From: Phascolarctos cinereus
Lineage: Eukaryota > Chordata > Mammalia > Diprotodontia > Phascolarctidae
NCBI RefSeq assembly: GCF_002099425.1
Contig: NW_018344289.1
Span: 1,426,001 to 1,490,000, forward strand
Direction: 5' to 3'
DNA: 64,000 nt
The notes under the pieces were generated by a model. It searched no databases, was not told the DNA's origin, and saw only the letters and a list, made by a program, of their open reading frames with translations. The translations under genes were made by a program, and so were the position numbers. Positions 13,045-26,734 of the stretch are shown here, one piece after another (position 1 is the stretch's first letter; every line of letters starts with the position of its first letter).

Positions 13045-13128
13045 GTCTGTTTTTCTTTTATTTGCTTACTTAGTTATTATCACTTTGTGTGGCACATAAA
13101 AAGCTTTTAATAAGTTTGTTGAATGAAT
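13045..13128 (+). mobile_element. L2-type LINE 3' terminus
   Basis: GTCTGTTTTTCTTTTATTTG..., GTGTGGCACATAAAAAGC and TTAATAAGTTTGTTGAATGAATGG match the last ~85 bases of L2 including its tandem TGAA ending. Confidence 0.7.
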
Positions 13129-14110
13129 GGTGGGATGTAATGTGTATCTATGAGGGATATACTATGTGTAGCACACATGTAGTAAAGACAGAAAAAGGAG
13201 TTAAGAACATTGACTAATTGGGAGGTCAAAATATTATAAGGCATAAACATGCATCACACCTTGAAATCACCAAGTATCACAGTAGCAGTTGTGGAATAGA
13301 GGAAGCTTGTTAGCAATGTGCAAACTTATTTAAAAAGAAAGGAAAGTGAACTGAACATCTGAAGATCATAGTAACAAACTTGAAAAATTATGTAAAATGA
13401 TAAAGACCATTAAAATATGAGATTGCTAAATGCTTATAAAAAGAGAGGACCTGGAAGTAGAAATACCAAAGAATATTCTGACTCCTCATTCTCCTATCCC
13501 AGTGAGGTACATGGAAATGAAAAGAGGTAGAACAACTAGACATGTAATTGGTGGTCAAGGATGCAGCAGTTGGGTTTCTGATGGAATAGTAGGACCTAGG
13601 TTTTAAAGAGCACAATAGCATGGAAAACATGAAAAGGAATGATCTAGTAGCAGTGAAATTGTTAATGAGAGAAGCAGAATTCTACCGGACACAAATAGAG
13701 AGGAAAGACATTTTAACCCTCACCAGCATAGTGACAATTAAAATAACAAGAATAGATGACATTACAAAATGGAAGAGAAGAAGGAGAAAAGTAAGGAGAT
13801 AGAAAAAGATTTAGGTAAATAATCATGTTTAGGAGATAGAAGGAGAATTAGGAGTCAACAAAAGAAACAGCAAAATGTTTGAAAAAGTAGGAAGGAAACA
13901 TATGAGAGTTTAGAGTTACAAAATCTGCAAAAAGAGGAGATATGGCAATGGAGTAAAATGATTAAATGTAATAGATTCCAAAAAGAACAAATGAGAACTA
14001 AAAGCATTATTGTATATGAAGATGAAGAGGACATTAGTAATATTGAAGAGAGTAGTTTAGATAGTGATAAAAGCTATATTGTACACATTTTTCTACATAA
14101 TTTAAATTGG

Positions 14111-14156
<46 letters not shown>

Positions 14157-14457
14157 TTGGTTGTTTTTCTGTGAGCATGTTCACCATTCCTTTTGCTCTA
14201 ATTTCCAAATGACTTTTGGAATGTAATTAGAGACTGTTTACAATCACAGTACATGGTATATTCTATCAATTTTTTATGTCATAACAAGTATATTTTTTAG
14301 TGCCATGTCTCAATTTCCCTGAGAAAATTCTTATCTCTTAAAAAAAAGACATCAACCTATGATCTTACTTTCATTATTGTTACTTATTTTCCTCCCTAAT
14401 AATTATGGTAAGTTAAATAGTCTAATGAAGATAAAAGATACAGGAATTATTTATAAT
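13129..14457. other. Intergenic DNA with (TG)n
   Basis: A-rich, purine-rich DNA; short frames here have no family resemblance. Confidence 0.45.
14114..14155. repeat. (TG)n microsatellite
   Basis: About 19 uninterrupted TG units. Confidence 0.95.
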
Positions 14458-14540
14458 ATCATAGAAAAATAGATACAAGGAAGTGAATCAACTTAACAAA
14501 AGTCACATACTAATATTTTGAGTTGGGATTTCAACCCAGG
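14458..14540 (+). mobile_element. CORE-SINE, left part, split by L1
   Basis: GTGAATCAACTTAACAAAAGTCACATACTAATATT and GAGTTGGGATTTCAACCCAGG follow the MIR-type core ('taagtgacttgcccaaggtcacacagc...gagttgggattcgaacccagg'). The SINE stops at the L1 A-tail and its expected next portion lies at 22,006-22,060, 7.5 kb away. Confidence 0.7.
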
Positions 14541-14992
14541 TCTTTTTTCTTTTTTTTTAAATTAAACTAAATTTATTTTCAGTTCCAAATTCTACCCCTC
14601 TCATTTTCCCTCTCTTATCCATTGAGAAGAAAAGAAAAATAAAGCCATTATAAAAAAGTGTACATATGCAAAACAAATATCCATATCAGCCATATATCGC
14701 CCCCCAAAAAAAATCAAGAAAAAGGAATAGGAGAAAACATGCTTTAATCTGTACTCTGAGACTATCAGTTCTCCTTTTGGAAGTGGATTGGATAATGAAT
14801 CTTTGGAGTTATTGTTGATCATTGCATTGATTAGACTTACTGAGTCTTTAAAAGTTGATTATCTTTACAACATTGCTATTACTGTAAAATGTTCTCCCAA
14901 ATCTGGTCTCTTCACATTGCATCACTTACAGGTATTCCCAGTTGTTCTTTTTTTTTGTTTTTTTTTTCCTGATACCATCCCTTTCATCACTT

Positions 14993-15553
14993 TATTAGAA
15001 ATAGGCTTGACACCAAAAATTTAGTATCAAGAAAAATTATTATAAAAAAGTTCAGAGGATTTAGACATTTCTGGCCAGAAGCGGGCTCCACCTCTCTTCA
15101 GGAGGGGTGGGCCCTGAGTGCAAGGGCAAGTGTGCTTTTATGCAGTTGAATTTGGCGCGAAACCTCCCAGGCTGGGATTGGTCCATCCCTTCCCAGGTTA
15201 CACCTTTTCTTACATGTTTCCCCTTGATATGCTCAAGTATGTTCCCCCTCTCTTGGTTATACCTCCCATGACTCCTTAATGAGGCTCTAATTTTATGCAG
15301 GGTGTGTCACATAAATAGTAATGAAGCTCATTAAGCAGGCACACTAACATTTTTCAGGTGTCCTCAGGTTGACCCTAATTGGTCTGAGCTGGCTTGACCC
15401 TTATCTTGATTTTGGGGTCTTTATGGAACCATCAACTTACTTTTAATTGGCTAAGCCCGAGCCCACCTACAGTGTACTACTTCCTGGAGCTGTTGTTCTT
15501 TAAATCTCTGAATTATTCAACCTGTGAAAACTTAAACCCTTCTAACTCTAACA
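14993..15553 (-). mobile_element. Solo retroviral LTR (class I-like), family 1
   Basis: A 561-base block that interrupts the L1 3' part. The L1 reads continuously if it is removed, leaving CATCACTTCTTACAATACAATAATG. A 4-base target duplication ACTT flanks it (14,989-14,992 and 15,554-15,557). Ends are imperfect inverted repeats (TATTAGAA... and ...CTCTAACA). On the minus strand a TATA-like GCATAAAAGC lies near 15,140, a CCAAT motif near 15,180 and an AATAAA close to the left end, giving U3 on the right and R-U5 on the left. A 4-base duplication is typical of gammaretrovirus-like elements. No internal region remains. Confidence 0.75.
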
Positions 15554-18500
15554 ACTTCTTACAATACAATAATGTTATGTCACATTAACATACCATAACT
15601 TGTTCAGTCATTGCCCAATTAATCTGGGTCCCCTCAATTTTCAATTCTTCATTTTGTTTTTACATGTAACCCTTTTGCTCTTTATTTGATCTTTAGGGAA
15701 TTATAGACTTAGTAAAAGTAATGTACAGTTTAATAGCTTTATAGACATTGTTAAAAATTGCTTTGCAGAATAATTGGAGTAGTTCACTAGTCAATCAGCA
15801 GTGCAGTAATGTACCTGTTTTCCCATGTTCTCTCCATTATTTATCGTTCTCATTTTTTAATTTCTTATCCAATTTGATAGTAGTTCAGAACCTCAGAGTT
15901 GTTTTGATTTGCATTTCACTAATTATTAGTGACTTAAAGCATTTTGTGTGACTACTGATAGCTTTCATTTCTTCTTGTGAAAAGTGTCTCTTTATATCCT
16001 CAGTTCACTATAAAATTTAGTAACGACACATTTATCATCTTGCTGCAAGATTGCCCCCTGCCCTCAGTTTACTACTTTCCTTCTAATTTTAACTTCATTA
16101 GTATATTTGTCCAAAAACATATTAATTTTATCTAATCAAAATTATTCCTTGTACTTCCTGTCAAACTCTGTATTTCATATTTGGTCATAAACTCTTCCCT
16201 TATGCATAGATCAAACAGGTGATTTCTTCCATCTTCCACTAATTTGCTTATACTATCACTATCTAAAAATCACATAACTATTTTAAGTTTACCTTGATAT
16301 AGGGTGTGACATGTTGGTTTAATCTAGATTCTGTCAGACTACATTCCAATGCCCCCCCCAACAAAAAAACTTTGGTCAAATAGTGTATTTTTACACCAAT
16401 ATTTGGTATCCTTTAGGTTATCATATACTACATTACTGTACTCATTTTCTTCTGTGTACTGAATACCTAATTTTTTTCCACTGATAGACCTCTCTGTTTC
16501 TTACACAGTACCAAATTGATCTGATGATTAGAATTTTGCTGCTATTACTCACTCTTCCTTCCTGTTTTTATTTAATTGATTCCCTTAATATTCTTGACTG
16601 TTCCTTCATCCAAATGAATTTTGTTATAATTATTTCTACTTCTATAAAATAATTATTTGGTAGTTGTATGTGAATGGCATTAAATAAGTAAATTAATTTA
16701 GATGTTATTATATTAGCATGGCCTACCCATGAGCAATTAACATTTTTCCAATTATTTAGATCTCTGTTTCTGTGAAGAGTATTTTTGAAATATTTTCATA
16801 AAGCTCCTGTGCATCTTGGCAGGTAGACTCCCAACTATATTATATTATCTGCAGTTATTTTAAATAGAAATTCTCTAGCTCTTCCTGTTGGATTTTGTTG
16901 GTAATACATAGAAATATTGCTGACTTGTGTGTGGATTTATGTTAAATCCTGCAACTTTGCTTAGCTTGCTTATTGTTTCAATCATTTTCTGTTGGCTCAT
17001 TAGTTTTCACTTAATAAACCATCATATTATTTATAAAAAGTGATAGTTTTGCTTTCTCATAGATTTTGCTTATTTATTCAGTTTTTGTCATTATAATAGC
17101 TAGGATTTCTAGTATAATATTGGAATGTAATGGTATTAATGGACATTCTTGCTCCACCCTGATCTTATTAGAAAGCTTTCCAGCATAATCTCATTGCAGA
17201 TAATTATTTTTCTTGTTTAAAGATATGCCCCACTTATCTTATTAAAGCTTCTTTTATTTCATTACTTTCTTCTTCTTCATTCTTGTTTTAAAAACTTTTT
17301 TTCTGCATCTATTGATTTAATGATTGGTCATTTCTGCATCTAATATCATTTTGTGGAGTTTGTTGTTAATACTTCTAATTACACTTATAATTTTCCTAAT
17401 ATTGAACCTGCTCAACACTCCTGGCATAAATCCAGCATGGTTGTAGTGTATGATTATTCTAACATATTTCTGTAATACCTTTGCTTGTGTTTTATTTAAA
17501 TTTTTGCCTCAATATTCATTAGAGGAATTAATTTATAATTTTTCTTTTCAGTTTTTGACTCTTCCATATTTGTGTCATAGAAGGAATTTGGTAGTATTCC
17601 TTCTTTACCTTCTTTAAATGTTTGTAGAGAATTTACTTATAAACCCATTTAGTTCTGGGTTTTCTTTTAGGGAGTTCACTTAAAGTTTTTCAATTACTTT
17701 GGTGGGATTATTTAAATATTCTATTTCCTATTCTTTTAATCTGGGGAATTTATGTTTTGTGAATATTCATGAATTGCACTAAGACTTATTTTTTGTACTT
17801 AGTTTTATTGGAATACAGTTGGACAAATACTTCCAAATAGAGTTTTTATTTCATCACACACATTGGTTGAGAATTTACATTTAAAAATTTTTAATAATGA
17901 CAATTTAGCTTTCTTATCTTATTTTAATTGTTAGCCAATATGGTATCAAAATCACGGGATTAAAAACAGCTCCTAGTTTCATTTGATTTTTTTTATTTCA
18001 ACTTTAAAAATGTCTTCTTTGATTTTCAGAATTTCTATTTTGTTTCTTAATTAGGGAGTGATAATTTGTTGTTTTTCTAACTTTCTCAGTTGCATGACAA
18101 ATTCATTGATCCATTATTTTTTCTTTCTTTTATTCACATAGGTTTTTAAAGATATAAATTGTCCCCTAATTATTGCTTTGATTGCATCCCACAAATTTTG
18201 GTTATGTTGTTTCATTGTTGCCACTAACTTTAATGTAGTTTTTGATGGTTTCAATGATTTGTTTGAGATCCATCTATTCTGTAGAATTAATTTTGTTTAG
18301 TGTCCAATTAATTTTTAATCTATACTTTAAAAAGTATTTATTGAAAGCAAATTTTATTTCATCATGTATTTAATTTTTCTGCTTTTCTGCATTTATTTGT
18401 GAGAAGTCTATGACTTAATAGATGGTCAATTTTTTTTGAAGGTACCTCACACAGCTAAAAAATACCTATACTCCTTTTTATTACCATTCAATATTCTATA

Positions 18501-20181
18501 GAGGTTTATCTTATCTAGCTATTTTAAATTCAATTAGTTTCTTTAGCTTCTTTCTTGTTTATTTTATATATAGGTTTATTCTCATCTGTGAGAGGCCAAT
18601 TACAGTCTCCCTCCATTATACTTCTACTGTCTCTTCCTCTCTATAACACTTAACTTTTCCTTTGAGTTCATATGCTGTGTCATTATATTCAGTTCATATG
18701 TGTTCAGTAGTTATGTTAATTTATTGTCTACGTATTTCAGTAAAATGTAGTTTTCCTGTTTATCTCTTTTAGTTTTTTTACTTTCCTTTGCCTGAAATTG
18801 TGTGTTTCACCTGCATTTATTTTTTTTAATTTTAAATTTATTTAAATTTTTTAAGAGTAGATTCTGCTCCAGGCCTTTATATACTTTATAGGTATCTTTC
18901 TGATTTTTGTGTTTCTTTTAAACAACCTATTGTTAGATTTTGATTTACAATCTGCTATCCTTTTCTTAGTTCATCTTATTCACATTCACCATCACAATCA
19001 GTAACTGTATAATCCCCTCCATCATGTTCTAATTGTCCTCTTTTTTTTAGCTCTGCCTCACCTTTAAGAGTATGGTTTGCTTCTGACCACTTCCTCTCTT
19101 AATCTGGTCTCCCTCTGAATCTTCTCCTCCTTTTCTCTTAACCCCTTTCCCCCCTACTTCTCTCTTAAGTAAAAAAAGAAAATAGTAACCAAATATGTGT
19201 ATGTGTATTCTTCCTATTTTAACCAATTCAAATGAAGGTGAGTTTTGAGAGTAGCCTCCCGGACTACCCTTTCCACTTTATAAACTGTTCCTTTCATATC
19301 CTATTTATGTGAGATATTTTCCCCTTACTCTTTTTCTCATATCACACCTTTCCTACTATATTTTTCTTCCTCAATCTTCCATTCTTTTCTTGGGTTCATT
19401 CCAACAAAATAGAATCACATCTCAGTTCTCTACATAATTACAATATCTCTAAGAATCCTTGTAAAGAAAAAGTTCTGAGTGGTTACATATCCCCATGTAA
19501 AAATGCAAATAATTTCCCTTTGTTTGGTCCATATTGATTATTACTCCTGTATGCTTTTCTTAACTTCAGTGTTTGAATTTAAATTGTCTATACATCTCTG
19601 CTTTTTTTTTTTAAATCAGGAATGCTTGAAGTCCTTTATTTCATTAAATATGTTTCTTTTCCCTCTCCTTTGGGATTATATTCAGTTTTGCAGGATAGAT
19701 TATTCTTCTTGTAATTCTAGCTTTGGAATAATATACTCCAAGCCTTACATTAATTTATATGGGTAGCTTTGAAATTTTCTGTGTCCCTAACTGTGGATCT
19801 ATTATATTTGTACTATTTCTTCTTGGCTACTTGTAATATTTTTTCCTTGAACTTAGTCCTCTGGATTTTGGCTACAATTTTCCTGAGAGTTTTCATTTTG
19901 GGCTTTCTTTCAGGTGGTGAGCAGTATATTCTTTATATTTTTGCTTTGTCTTCTCTATTTAAAATAACTAGACAGTTTTTCTTTATAATTTCTTGAAATA
20001 CAATTAGTCTTTTTTTTTTAGTTTTTGTGCATGGCTTTTATGTAGACCAATAATTCTTAAATTATCTCTCCCTGATATATTTCCAAGATCAATTTTTTTT
20101 TAAATTTTCTGTCCAATATCACTATTTCCATTTTTTCATCTTTTGACTACATTGTTATTATTTCTTAATGTCTCATGCAGT

Positions 20182-20760
20182 TGAAGAGGTCTAGTGGTTT
20201 TGGGGTGCTGTGACCCCAAGATCACAGTACCGGGCCCTGCTGAATGAATTCAACTCAAATCTTCAGCCAGAGGAAACGTTTATTAGTGATAAATCACATT
20301 GACCAGGTGACACCCATAAAGACTAGCAGGCATGAAAAGTTCTCAGCCTTTTGAGAGTGAGATTCTCAGCATCTGAATGAGGGCCAAGGTGGATCTTAAA
20401 TACTAAAGTAACTTTGGGTGGCCAGAGAAGGGGGTTGGGAAATGGGTGTAAGTAAGAATTCTAATTGGGGAGGTCAGAGAGATTGAATAGACAATAGGAA
20501 TAGATTATGGAGGGAACAGGAAGGCAGAAGTTTGAAAGGCATCTGCACAAAACCAAGGTGGGGCCAGGACTTTCAAAAGGAGATAAGGGGAGTTGATAAG
20601 GAAGGCCTTGCTGGGGTCTATAGCCAAAAGGGAGCCAGATCTGAATAAGATTGAAAGGTAAGGCTGAGGCTTTCAAAGGGAGATGAGGGTCTGGGACCTG
20701 TGAGTCAGATTCCCTTTGGGGCAAAGGGTGAAGATCTTGGCTTGGGCCCTGCCCCCATCA
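20182..20760 (-). mobile_element. Solo retroviral LTR (class I-like), family 2
   Basis: A 579-base block inside the ORF1 part of the antisense L1, starting TGAAGAGG and ending CCCATCA, flanked by a 4-base duplication CAGT (20,178-20,181 and 20,761-20,764). With it removed the L1 reads on as TCTCATGCAGTGATTAGTTTCC, matching the homologous L1 positions near 52,590 and 57,620. On the minus strand a TATA-like GTATTTAAG (about 20,398) is followed by AATAAA (about 20,280). More GC-rich than its surroundings. Sequence differs from the LTR at 14,993, so a separate family. Confidence 0.85.
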
Positions 20761-22005
20761 CAGTGATTAGTTTCCATTTTGCCAATTATAATTTCTTCAG
20801 AAAGGTTTTATATCTCTTTTAACAAACAATTCTATTTTCATAATTTTTTTTGGATAGCTCATTTCTTTTATCTTTCTTTTTCCTTTTTTCTTCTACCACT
20901 CTTATTTGGTTTTTAATCCTTTTTATCTCTTCATCTCTTGCTTTAGCTCTTTTGTTGGACTCATTTCTAATCTACATTTTTTTGAGGGTTTGCTCATAGA
21001 AATTTTCAAGATGTAGTCTTCTATGTTTGTGTCTTTACCTTTTTTTCTCTGTCATCCTAGTAACCTTTTATGTTCTTTAGGTTCTTTTGTTGTTGTTGTT
21101 GTTGTTGTTAGTTCATTCTTCCAGCCTACTTTTGGACTTTGGAACTTATGTTAGTGTTGAGTTCTACTCACTTCTGGAAGTGAGATATCCGTCTTGAGCT
21201 TTTGCTGTGTTCAATCAGTGCTTAGTCCAGGGCCTGTAAGTTTTCAGGTTTTCAAAAGTATTGTGATCTGGAAAGAAGTCTGTTTATTCCCTTCCCACTG
21301 CAATCTGAAACTTGCAAATTTTTTACCTAGATTTGAATCTGGTGCTTATGTGTATTTGAGTTTCAGTAGATTGTTGCTGGTCTCAGTTGTTAGCTCACTG
21401 ACAGGTTCTGCAGAATCAGAGTAATTGTCCAACTCCCCTTTGGCATTCATCTTGTCCCTTCATTTTTACATTATGTATTCAAGTGTTGAGCTAAAGGTTA
21501 CAATATGGTTACTGTTCTCTGCTTAGTGCCACACAGGTAATTTTCTATAATTTGTTTTGTGCACAATGAGGGGTGACAGGCAGGGTGACATTGGGTGACA
21601 GTCACTTGTCTACACTCTGGTTTAGCCACCTGGAACCAGTAATGGGTGACAGAGGTACATCATGGTACTTGTTTCCACTTCCAGTGGAAGTTCAGGGATC
21701 TCTTTAGGTCTCTTCCTATCCTGGTACTTCCTGTCAGGACAGGATGTTCTATATCAGTTACCTTAATTCTGGTCCCCAGTACAGCTACCACCACATGGCA
21801 CACTGTACTCCTGGCAAGACCCTAAGCCAATCTCACTTTTCTTTTATGCTGCCCTGAGCTGGGAAAAAAAATAACTCACTGTGACTTTTTTTAGCCTTTC
21901 TTAATCAGAATCCAGACTGCCGTGTTCTCTAGTATGTTGCAGAGGAAGTATATTGAGAGAGCTAGGCAAAAATCTTTCATCTCACTCTGCTGTGTTCACT
22001 CTAAT

Positions 22006-22060
22006 CAGGTTTTTCTTTTTCTAAGTCCAGTGCTTTATTCACTAAGCCAGGCTACTTCTC
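22006..22060 (+). mobile_element. CORE-SINE, right part, split by L1
   Basis: CTAAGTCCAGTGCTTTATTCACTAAGCCAGGCTACTTCTC is the end of the conserved SINE body ('ccagtgctctatccactaagccatgctgcctctc'), continuing the piece that stops at 14,540. Confidence 0.65.
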
Positions 22061-23156
22061 AAATGCATTAGTATATTGTATCAAGACTAAAAAGCACAAC
22101 TTCTGTAAGAAATAAGTCTGATTGAGCATGTTGTTCCTAATTTTTAAAAAATCAATATCATGTATTTCTCCAACTCCTCCAATTTCATTTAAATGGCACT
22201 CATTCTCTTTTATTAACCTACCCCTTGCTTTATAACTGGATAACAAGTCAAAGGTCCTTTTACAAGTGACACACTTCTCTAATATTCCCTAACACTTCTT
22301 AATTTTCTGCAGTCTGTGGTATTGAAGCAGTAGCAAATTAATTTAAGTAGTGAACATGCCTTGATTTTGGTGAGTTATGCATATATTGCCTTATCTGTCA
22401 GCAGCAGGTATATTTTTCATTCCCACAATCACTTTAGACCAGGTAATTTCACCAATTTCTCCCAAGACACTCCTTCTATGAGCATATGTTGATTCAATAG
22501 ACCAGTTTATACACTGGTAAATGCAGGGTTTTTTTTTTTAATAATCCAAGATCCTATTGTAATCAAATATTTCGTGCATTTTAAATAACTACAATTTGTC
22601 TAATCCTCATGCAATGTAAAATAGATGATGTATATAGCTTTAGAGATAATTTTAAGTTCCAAAACCAGTCACAATGAAATTACCTATTAAGCTTTTCATT
22701 TGATGGGCTTTTCTAGTTCTTTATCCATCTCTCCTTCCCCCCTGCCCAGTAAAATAATATCCATTATGGTTCCTTATTTTCAGATGCATGTTCCATTTGC
22801 CACTAATTACCTTGGAAGCATATTTGTACCTTAGAAAGTCTCTGACCTTGTAGTCATTAAAATCCAATCACATACTGGGTAGTCTTTCTTACTCATTAGG
22901 ACAGCTAGAAGATAGATTTCAACATATTTCTGAAGTCACCAATGCATTCATCAGCCAATTTCCATCATCTTCAACAATTTACCTTGTTTAGGGATATTAG
23001 TATAATTAATTGATACAGAAGATCTTTCACAACAAAACACTAGCAGTGTTAAACAGATGCAATAAGCTTCTCATTAGAAAAGGACTGTGATCAAATGGAA
23101 GTTGTAAATTGTAGACTGTGCTGCAGTCTCACAGAAGAAATAATAATAATATAGAT
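22061..23156. other. Intergenic DNA, nothing recognised
   Basis: No gene or clear repeat seen. Confidence 0.5.
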
Positions 23157-23497
23157 TGTTATACCAAGAAATTAGCGAGTTGACCACCCAGGCTAATTTT
23201 AAATTGTGGACTTTATCATATTAGCGCGCGGCTGCCAGGGATATTCACATCCAAATCAAGCAGCACCCATCAGAGGTCGAGCCAGGGTTTATATAGGGAG
23301 TATACAGTTGTGCAGATTATGGAATCAAGAGACATAATGGGGTACTAGTTCCTACCCAAATGTTTATGCTCTCGGGGACTTCTGCTTACCATTCAAATTC
23401 CTTGCCTCCTCTTTCATTGCTTCATTATTCTCTTACGCTTCTAACAAAATGTTTGTGTCAATAAGTAGTTATGTTTCCCTACAAGTTTGGACTAACA
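23157..23497 (-). mobile_element. Probable solo LTR, right border unsure
   Basis: Begins TGTTATACC (plus strand), giving an LTR end ...GGTATAACA on the minus strand. A minus-strand TATA box CCCTATATAAACCC lies at about 23,290-23,305, followed by the GC-rich stretch with GCCGCGCGC, unusual for this AT-rich window and typical of an LTR R-U5 area. The right border could be at 23,446 or 23,497 (both give a TGTTAG start on the minus strand) or further. No convincing target duplication, so the call is tentative. No retroviral internal sequence is visible. Confidence 0.45.
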
Positions 23498-23850
23498 TTA
23501 TTGTATTATTTTATTATTATACATTATTATTCCTGATCAGACAGGAATTGTTTCTATACGTACAAGCAGCAAAGAAAGGTCTATCCTTCTGGAACTGTCA
23601 AACCTACTTGGGTAAAACTGTGGCTACATCTGTGCTTTATTAAATTTCATCTTTTTTAAAAGATTCAAATCAATATTCTAGACTCTTTGGATCTTTTAGG
23701 ACAAGTTAGTACTCCATTCCAGCTTTTAGTCATCTTCACATTGATCAAAATACCATATGTCTTCATCCAAGTAAATGTTGGCCTAGGGCATATGGAACTT
23801 CCAGAGATATAAATTCCTTGTCATCAAACAATAAAGGTTGGTAGTTTCTC
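23498..23850. other. Intergenic DNA, nothing firm
   Basis: May contain the rest of the LTR to the left. No gene seen. Confidence 0.4.
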
Positions 23851-23857
23851 TGAAACT

Positions 23858-24000
23858 TTTTTTTTTTGGCTAGGCAATCGGGTTAAGTGACTTGCCCAGG
23901 ATAAAACAGCTAGTAAGTGTCAAGTGACTGAGGCTAGATTTGAACTCATGTCCTCCTGACTCCAGGGCCACTGCTGTATCCACTGTACCACCTAGCTCCC
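23858..24000 (-). mobile_element. tRNA-derived marsupial SINE, antisense
   Basis: Reverse complement of the GGGGAGCTAGGTGGTACAGTGG...AGTAAGTGTCAAGTGACTGAGG family, with a T-rich end (A-tail) on the left and the tRNA-like head on the right. An 8-base imperfect repeat CTGAAACT / CTGCAACT flanks it. A nearly complete copy, with the A-box head and GTCACTTAACCC motif well preserved. Confidence 0.9.
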
Positions 24001-24875
24001 CTGCAACTAATATTCTTAAAGAGTAGCCTAGAAGAGTAGTGTCAAACACACAGAAATACATCCCTTCTGGCACCATATTGACTTAGAAAACTACAAATTG
24101 ACATTATCTCTATTGCACTTTGTTGTATTAAATATTTTACTAAACACTTCCCAGTTACATTTTAATCTGGTTTGGGAGCACGTAGGAGTTTTTCAAGATA
24201 TATGCCCCAAGTGGGCTCTGAGTTTGATACTTCTGGCCTAGAAGACTGACAGGTTGAATTATTTTCCCATGGTCATAAACCCCATATATATTAGAGGCAG
24301 TACTTACCATTGGCTACTAATTATTGTCAAAAAGAAATATTTAAGTTATTCATTTAAAAATAAAAACTTATCCTCATATATCCTCAAAGGCACAGTTTCC
24401 CCAGGAAGAAAAGCAACAATATGCAGATGATAAAATGAAATGAAATTCAACAATGCATAAAAAATAAAAAAGAGTAGAACATATTTGTGGGTACCTATTA
24501 CCTATGAAAGGGATAATTATTTTTATAGGAAACAATTCCATGTTTGTAATGGTGTAAGTTTTCACTATTTTCTTGTAAATGCTTATCTGTAGGAAAGTTG
24601 TTTTTCTACAAAAAATCCCACTTATTTCCTTTTTTGTTGTTACATATTTTCAATATAATATATTCCTTTAAAATTATGTTATCTTACTATTTACTTACTG
24701 TGTACATATTTTTAAATAGATCTAAAATATAATATTCTGAAGAATTGAGAATGTAATTATTTAGTCTTAATATATAAAGCAGACTATGCAATTCATATTA
24801 ATAGATTTTTTTTTAGATATAGCTCTTTTTAGGTAACAAATATAAATTGTAATTCCAGATTCATTTTTACAGGTT
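24001..24875. other. AT-rich intergenic DNA
   Basis: Nothing recognised. Confidence 0.5.
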
Positions 24876-24879
24876 AAAA

Positions 24880-26625
24880 TGTAATGATAATTGCCAAAGT
24901 AACCCCGTTTCTTGTTTTAATAGGACTAATTGATTGGAAATAAGGGAAGTGCAGCAGACAAAGTATACTTTGATGTGCTCAAGACATTTGCCAAAATTTC
25001 TATTATAGTTCCCATGGGCCAAATAGAGAGATCTGGACTGGATGATAGAAGGGATGAAAATGTAGTCAGACTGGTTAAACATCCAGATACAATGGGTTTT
25101 GATTAATATATAAATGCCAACTTAGAGAAAGATCTCAGTGGAATGTTACCAAGAAGAACTCTTCTTGGCCATGCTCTGCTCAACATTTTTATTAATGACT
25201 TGCATAAAGAAAATAATGACACAATTGTATTTTCAGATAGCAAAAATGTAAGAGATTGGATAATATGAAGATCCAAAATACTCTGCTCTGAGTGCAATCA
25301 TAAGCTTGATTTAATCAAATGATACTTCATAACAGTAAGTGTGATGTCTTATACTCAGTTTAAAAAAATAGGTCATATGAGGCAAAATCAAAGACCCTGG
25401 TCTTTTCATGGATTATAAACTCAATATGAGTGTCAAGCATAATGTGGCATGTGGAAAAACTGATGAAATCATTCTTCAATACTTCAACAAGGCAAGCTCA
25501 TTGATAAATGTATTTTCTTCAGTATTACTCATGATAACCCATCCATCACTTGTCATTCTGCTTGACTCTTGTTGGTATCTTCACAATATTTTCTATAGGG
25601 TATCCATTCTTCTTTTAAATCTCCTAATATTTTATGGGTTATCACTGCAGTCATCTGGCTTTTCATCTGTTGCACCTCATTCTTACATCCAAATTTCAAT
25701 CAATAGAGACATGGAATAAAGAATGAGAGAGATGACTGATAATCTCATAACACTTTATTTTATTCAGACCATACCTACACTAACATGTTCAATTCTGAGT
25801 GTTACATTTTAGGAAGAACAGTGACAATCTTAAACATTCTGAAGTGGATAGGACTAGGATTGTTAATCCGTTTTATGTGAAGATTGGATGATTGGTCTGA
25901 GGATTTTCAGCCTGGGACAGTAAGTTTTAAAGGGTACAAAGACACATAACTTAACACTGAGTTTATTCATATCAAGATAGTTATATTAGTGAGGCTGCAA
26001 TCTTTCAGGATTTCCTTCCCAGGATGAAATGTGCCATATGGAACAATAATTCCTGAACATCATGGTCCTTTCTAGGTACTCCACCACAATCACCATTAAG
26101 CTGCTACCCTAAGGATCTTTTGCTGTTGTACCCTTCTACCACCCAAATACCCTATGCAGTCAACAATCAAAGTCTTTGGGCTTCCATCTTTCCCAGCATG
26201 ATGACAACTATGACAAAACTTCCATATGTGATATCCTATTACCACATCTACATTCTTCTTAACTATCTGAAGTGAAAATATTTCAAAGCACTCTACTTGA
26301 GATACATGGGGACTGTCTTTGAACATTTGAGAGGTTTTATGGGAAAGAAGCTTAAGGAATTCTTAGTCACAAAAACAAAAACAACATTCTGAAGATTCTG
26401 CTAGAAGTTAAAAGGAGATACATATACTTCAGTATAAAGGAAGATAACCCTTCCTAATAATCATAGATCCATACATATGGAATTAATTTCTTTGGAGATA
26501 GTGAATTTTCCTTCCCTAGAAATCTTCAGGCAAAGATTTATTGACTACTTGTAAGAGATAATTTAGAGATACAATTAGATTACTTCTGAGGTCCCATTTA
26601 TAATTCACTAAATCTAACCTGTTCA
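24880..26625 (+). mobile_element. CR1/L3-type LINE, RT to 3' end, with an unmatched inner block
   Basis: 24,930-25,030 resembles the RT stretch 'gta gac ttc agc aaa gca ttt gac aaa'; 25,170-25,215 (CTGCTCAACATTTTTATTAATGACTTG) encodes the LLFNIFINDL block before the catalytic box; 25,240 on is the decayed box itself. 25,418-25,480 (CTCAATATGAGTGTCAAGC...GTGGCATG) and 25,790-25,830 (TGAGTGTTACATTTTAGGAAG) match the C-terminal region. The 3' part (26,515-26,620) has GAAATCTTCAGGCAAAG and TTCTGAGGTCCCATTT. A block at about 26,000-26,455 does not match and may be an insertion. Fully decayed. Confidence 0.75.
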
Positions 26626-26734
26626 CTTTTCATTTAGATATTTTTCCCTTGAGTAGTTAGATTGCTGGAGTAGATTATTACTAATGATATGAAAATTAAA
26701 TAATTGTTCATGTAATTACCTAATCAAGAAACAC

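Larger units (their letters stand above)
14541..22005 (-). mobile_element. Near full-length L1, antisense, hosting two solo LTRs
   Basis: Minus-strand order from right to left: 5'UTR (about 22,005-21,000), ORF1 (about 20,990-19,600, interrupted by an LTR), inter-ORF spacer (about 19,500-19,000), ORF2 endonuclease (about 18,900-18,500), reverse transcriptase with a FADDMMVY-like box near 17,020 (decayed to FINNMMVY), C-terminal region and 3'UTR ending in an A-rich tail at 14,541. Without the two LTRs the element is about 6.3 kb, close to a full L1. It sits inside a CORE-SINE with a candidate target duplication CAGGTCTTTTTTCT (14,537-14,550) against CAGGTTTTTCTTTTT (22,006-22,020). Many stops in all frames: inactive. 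Confidence 0.85.
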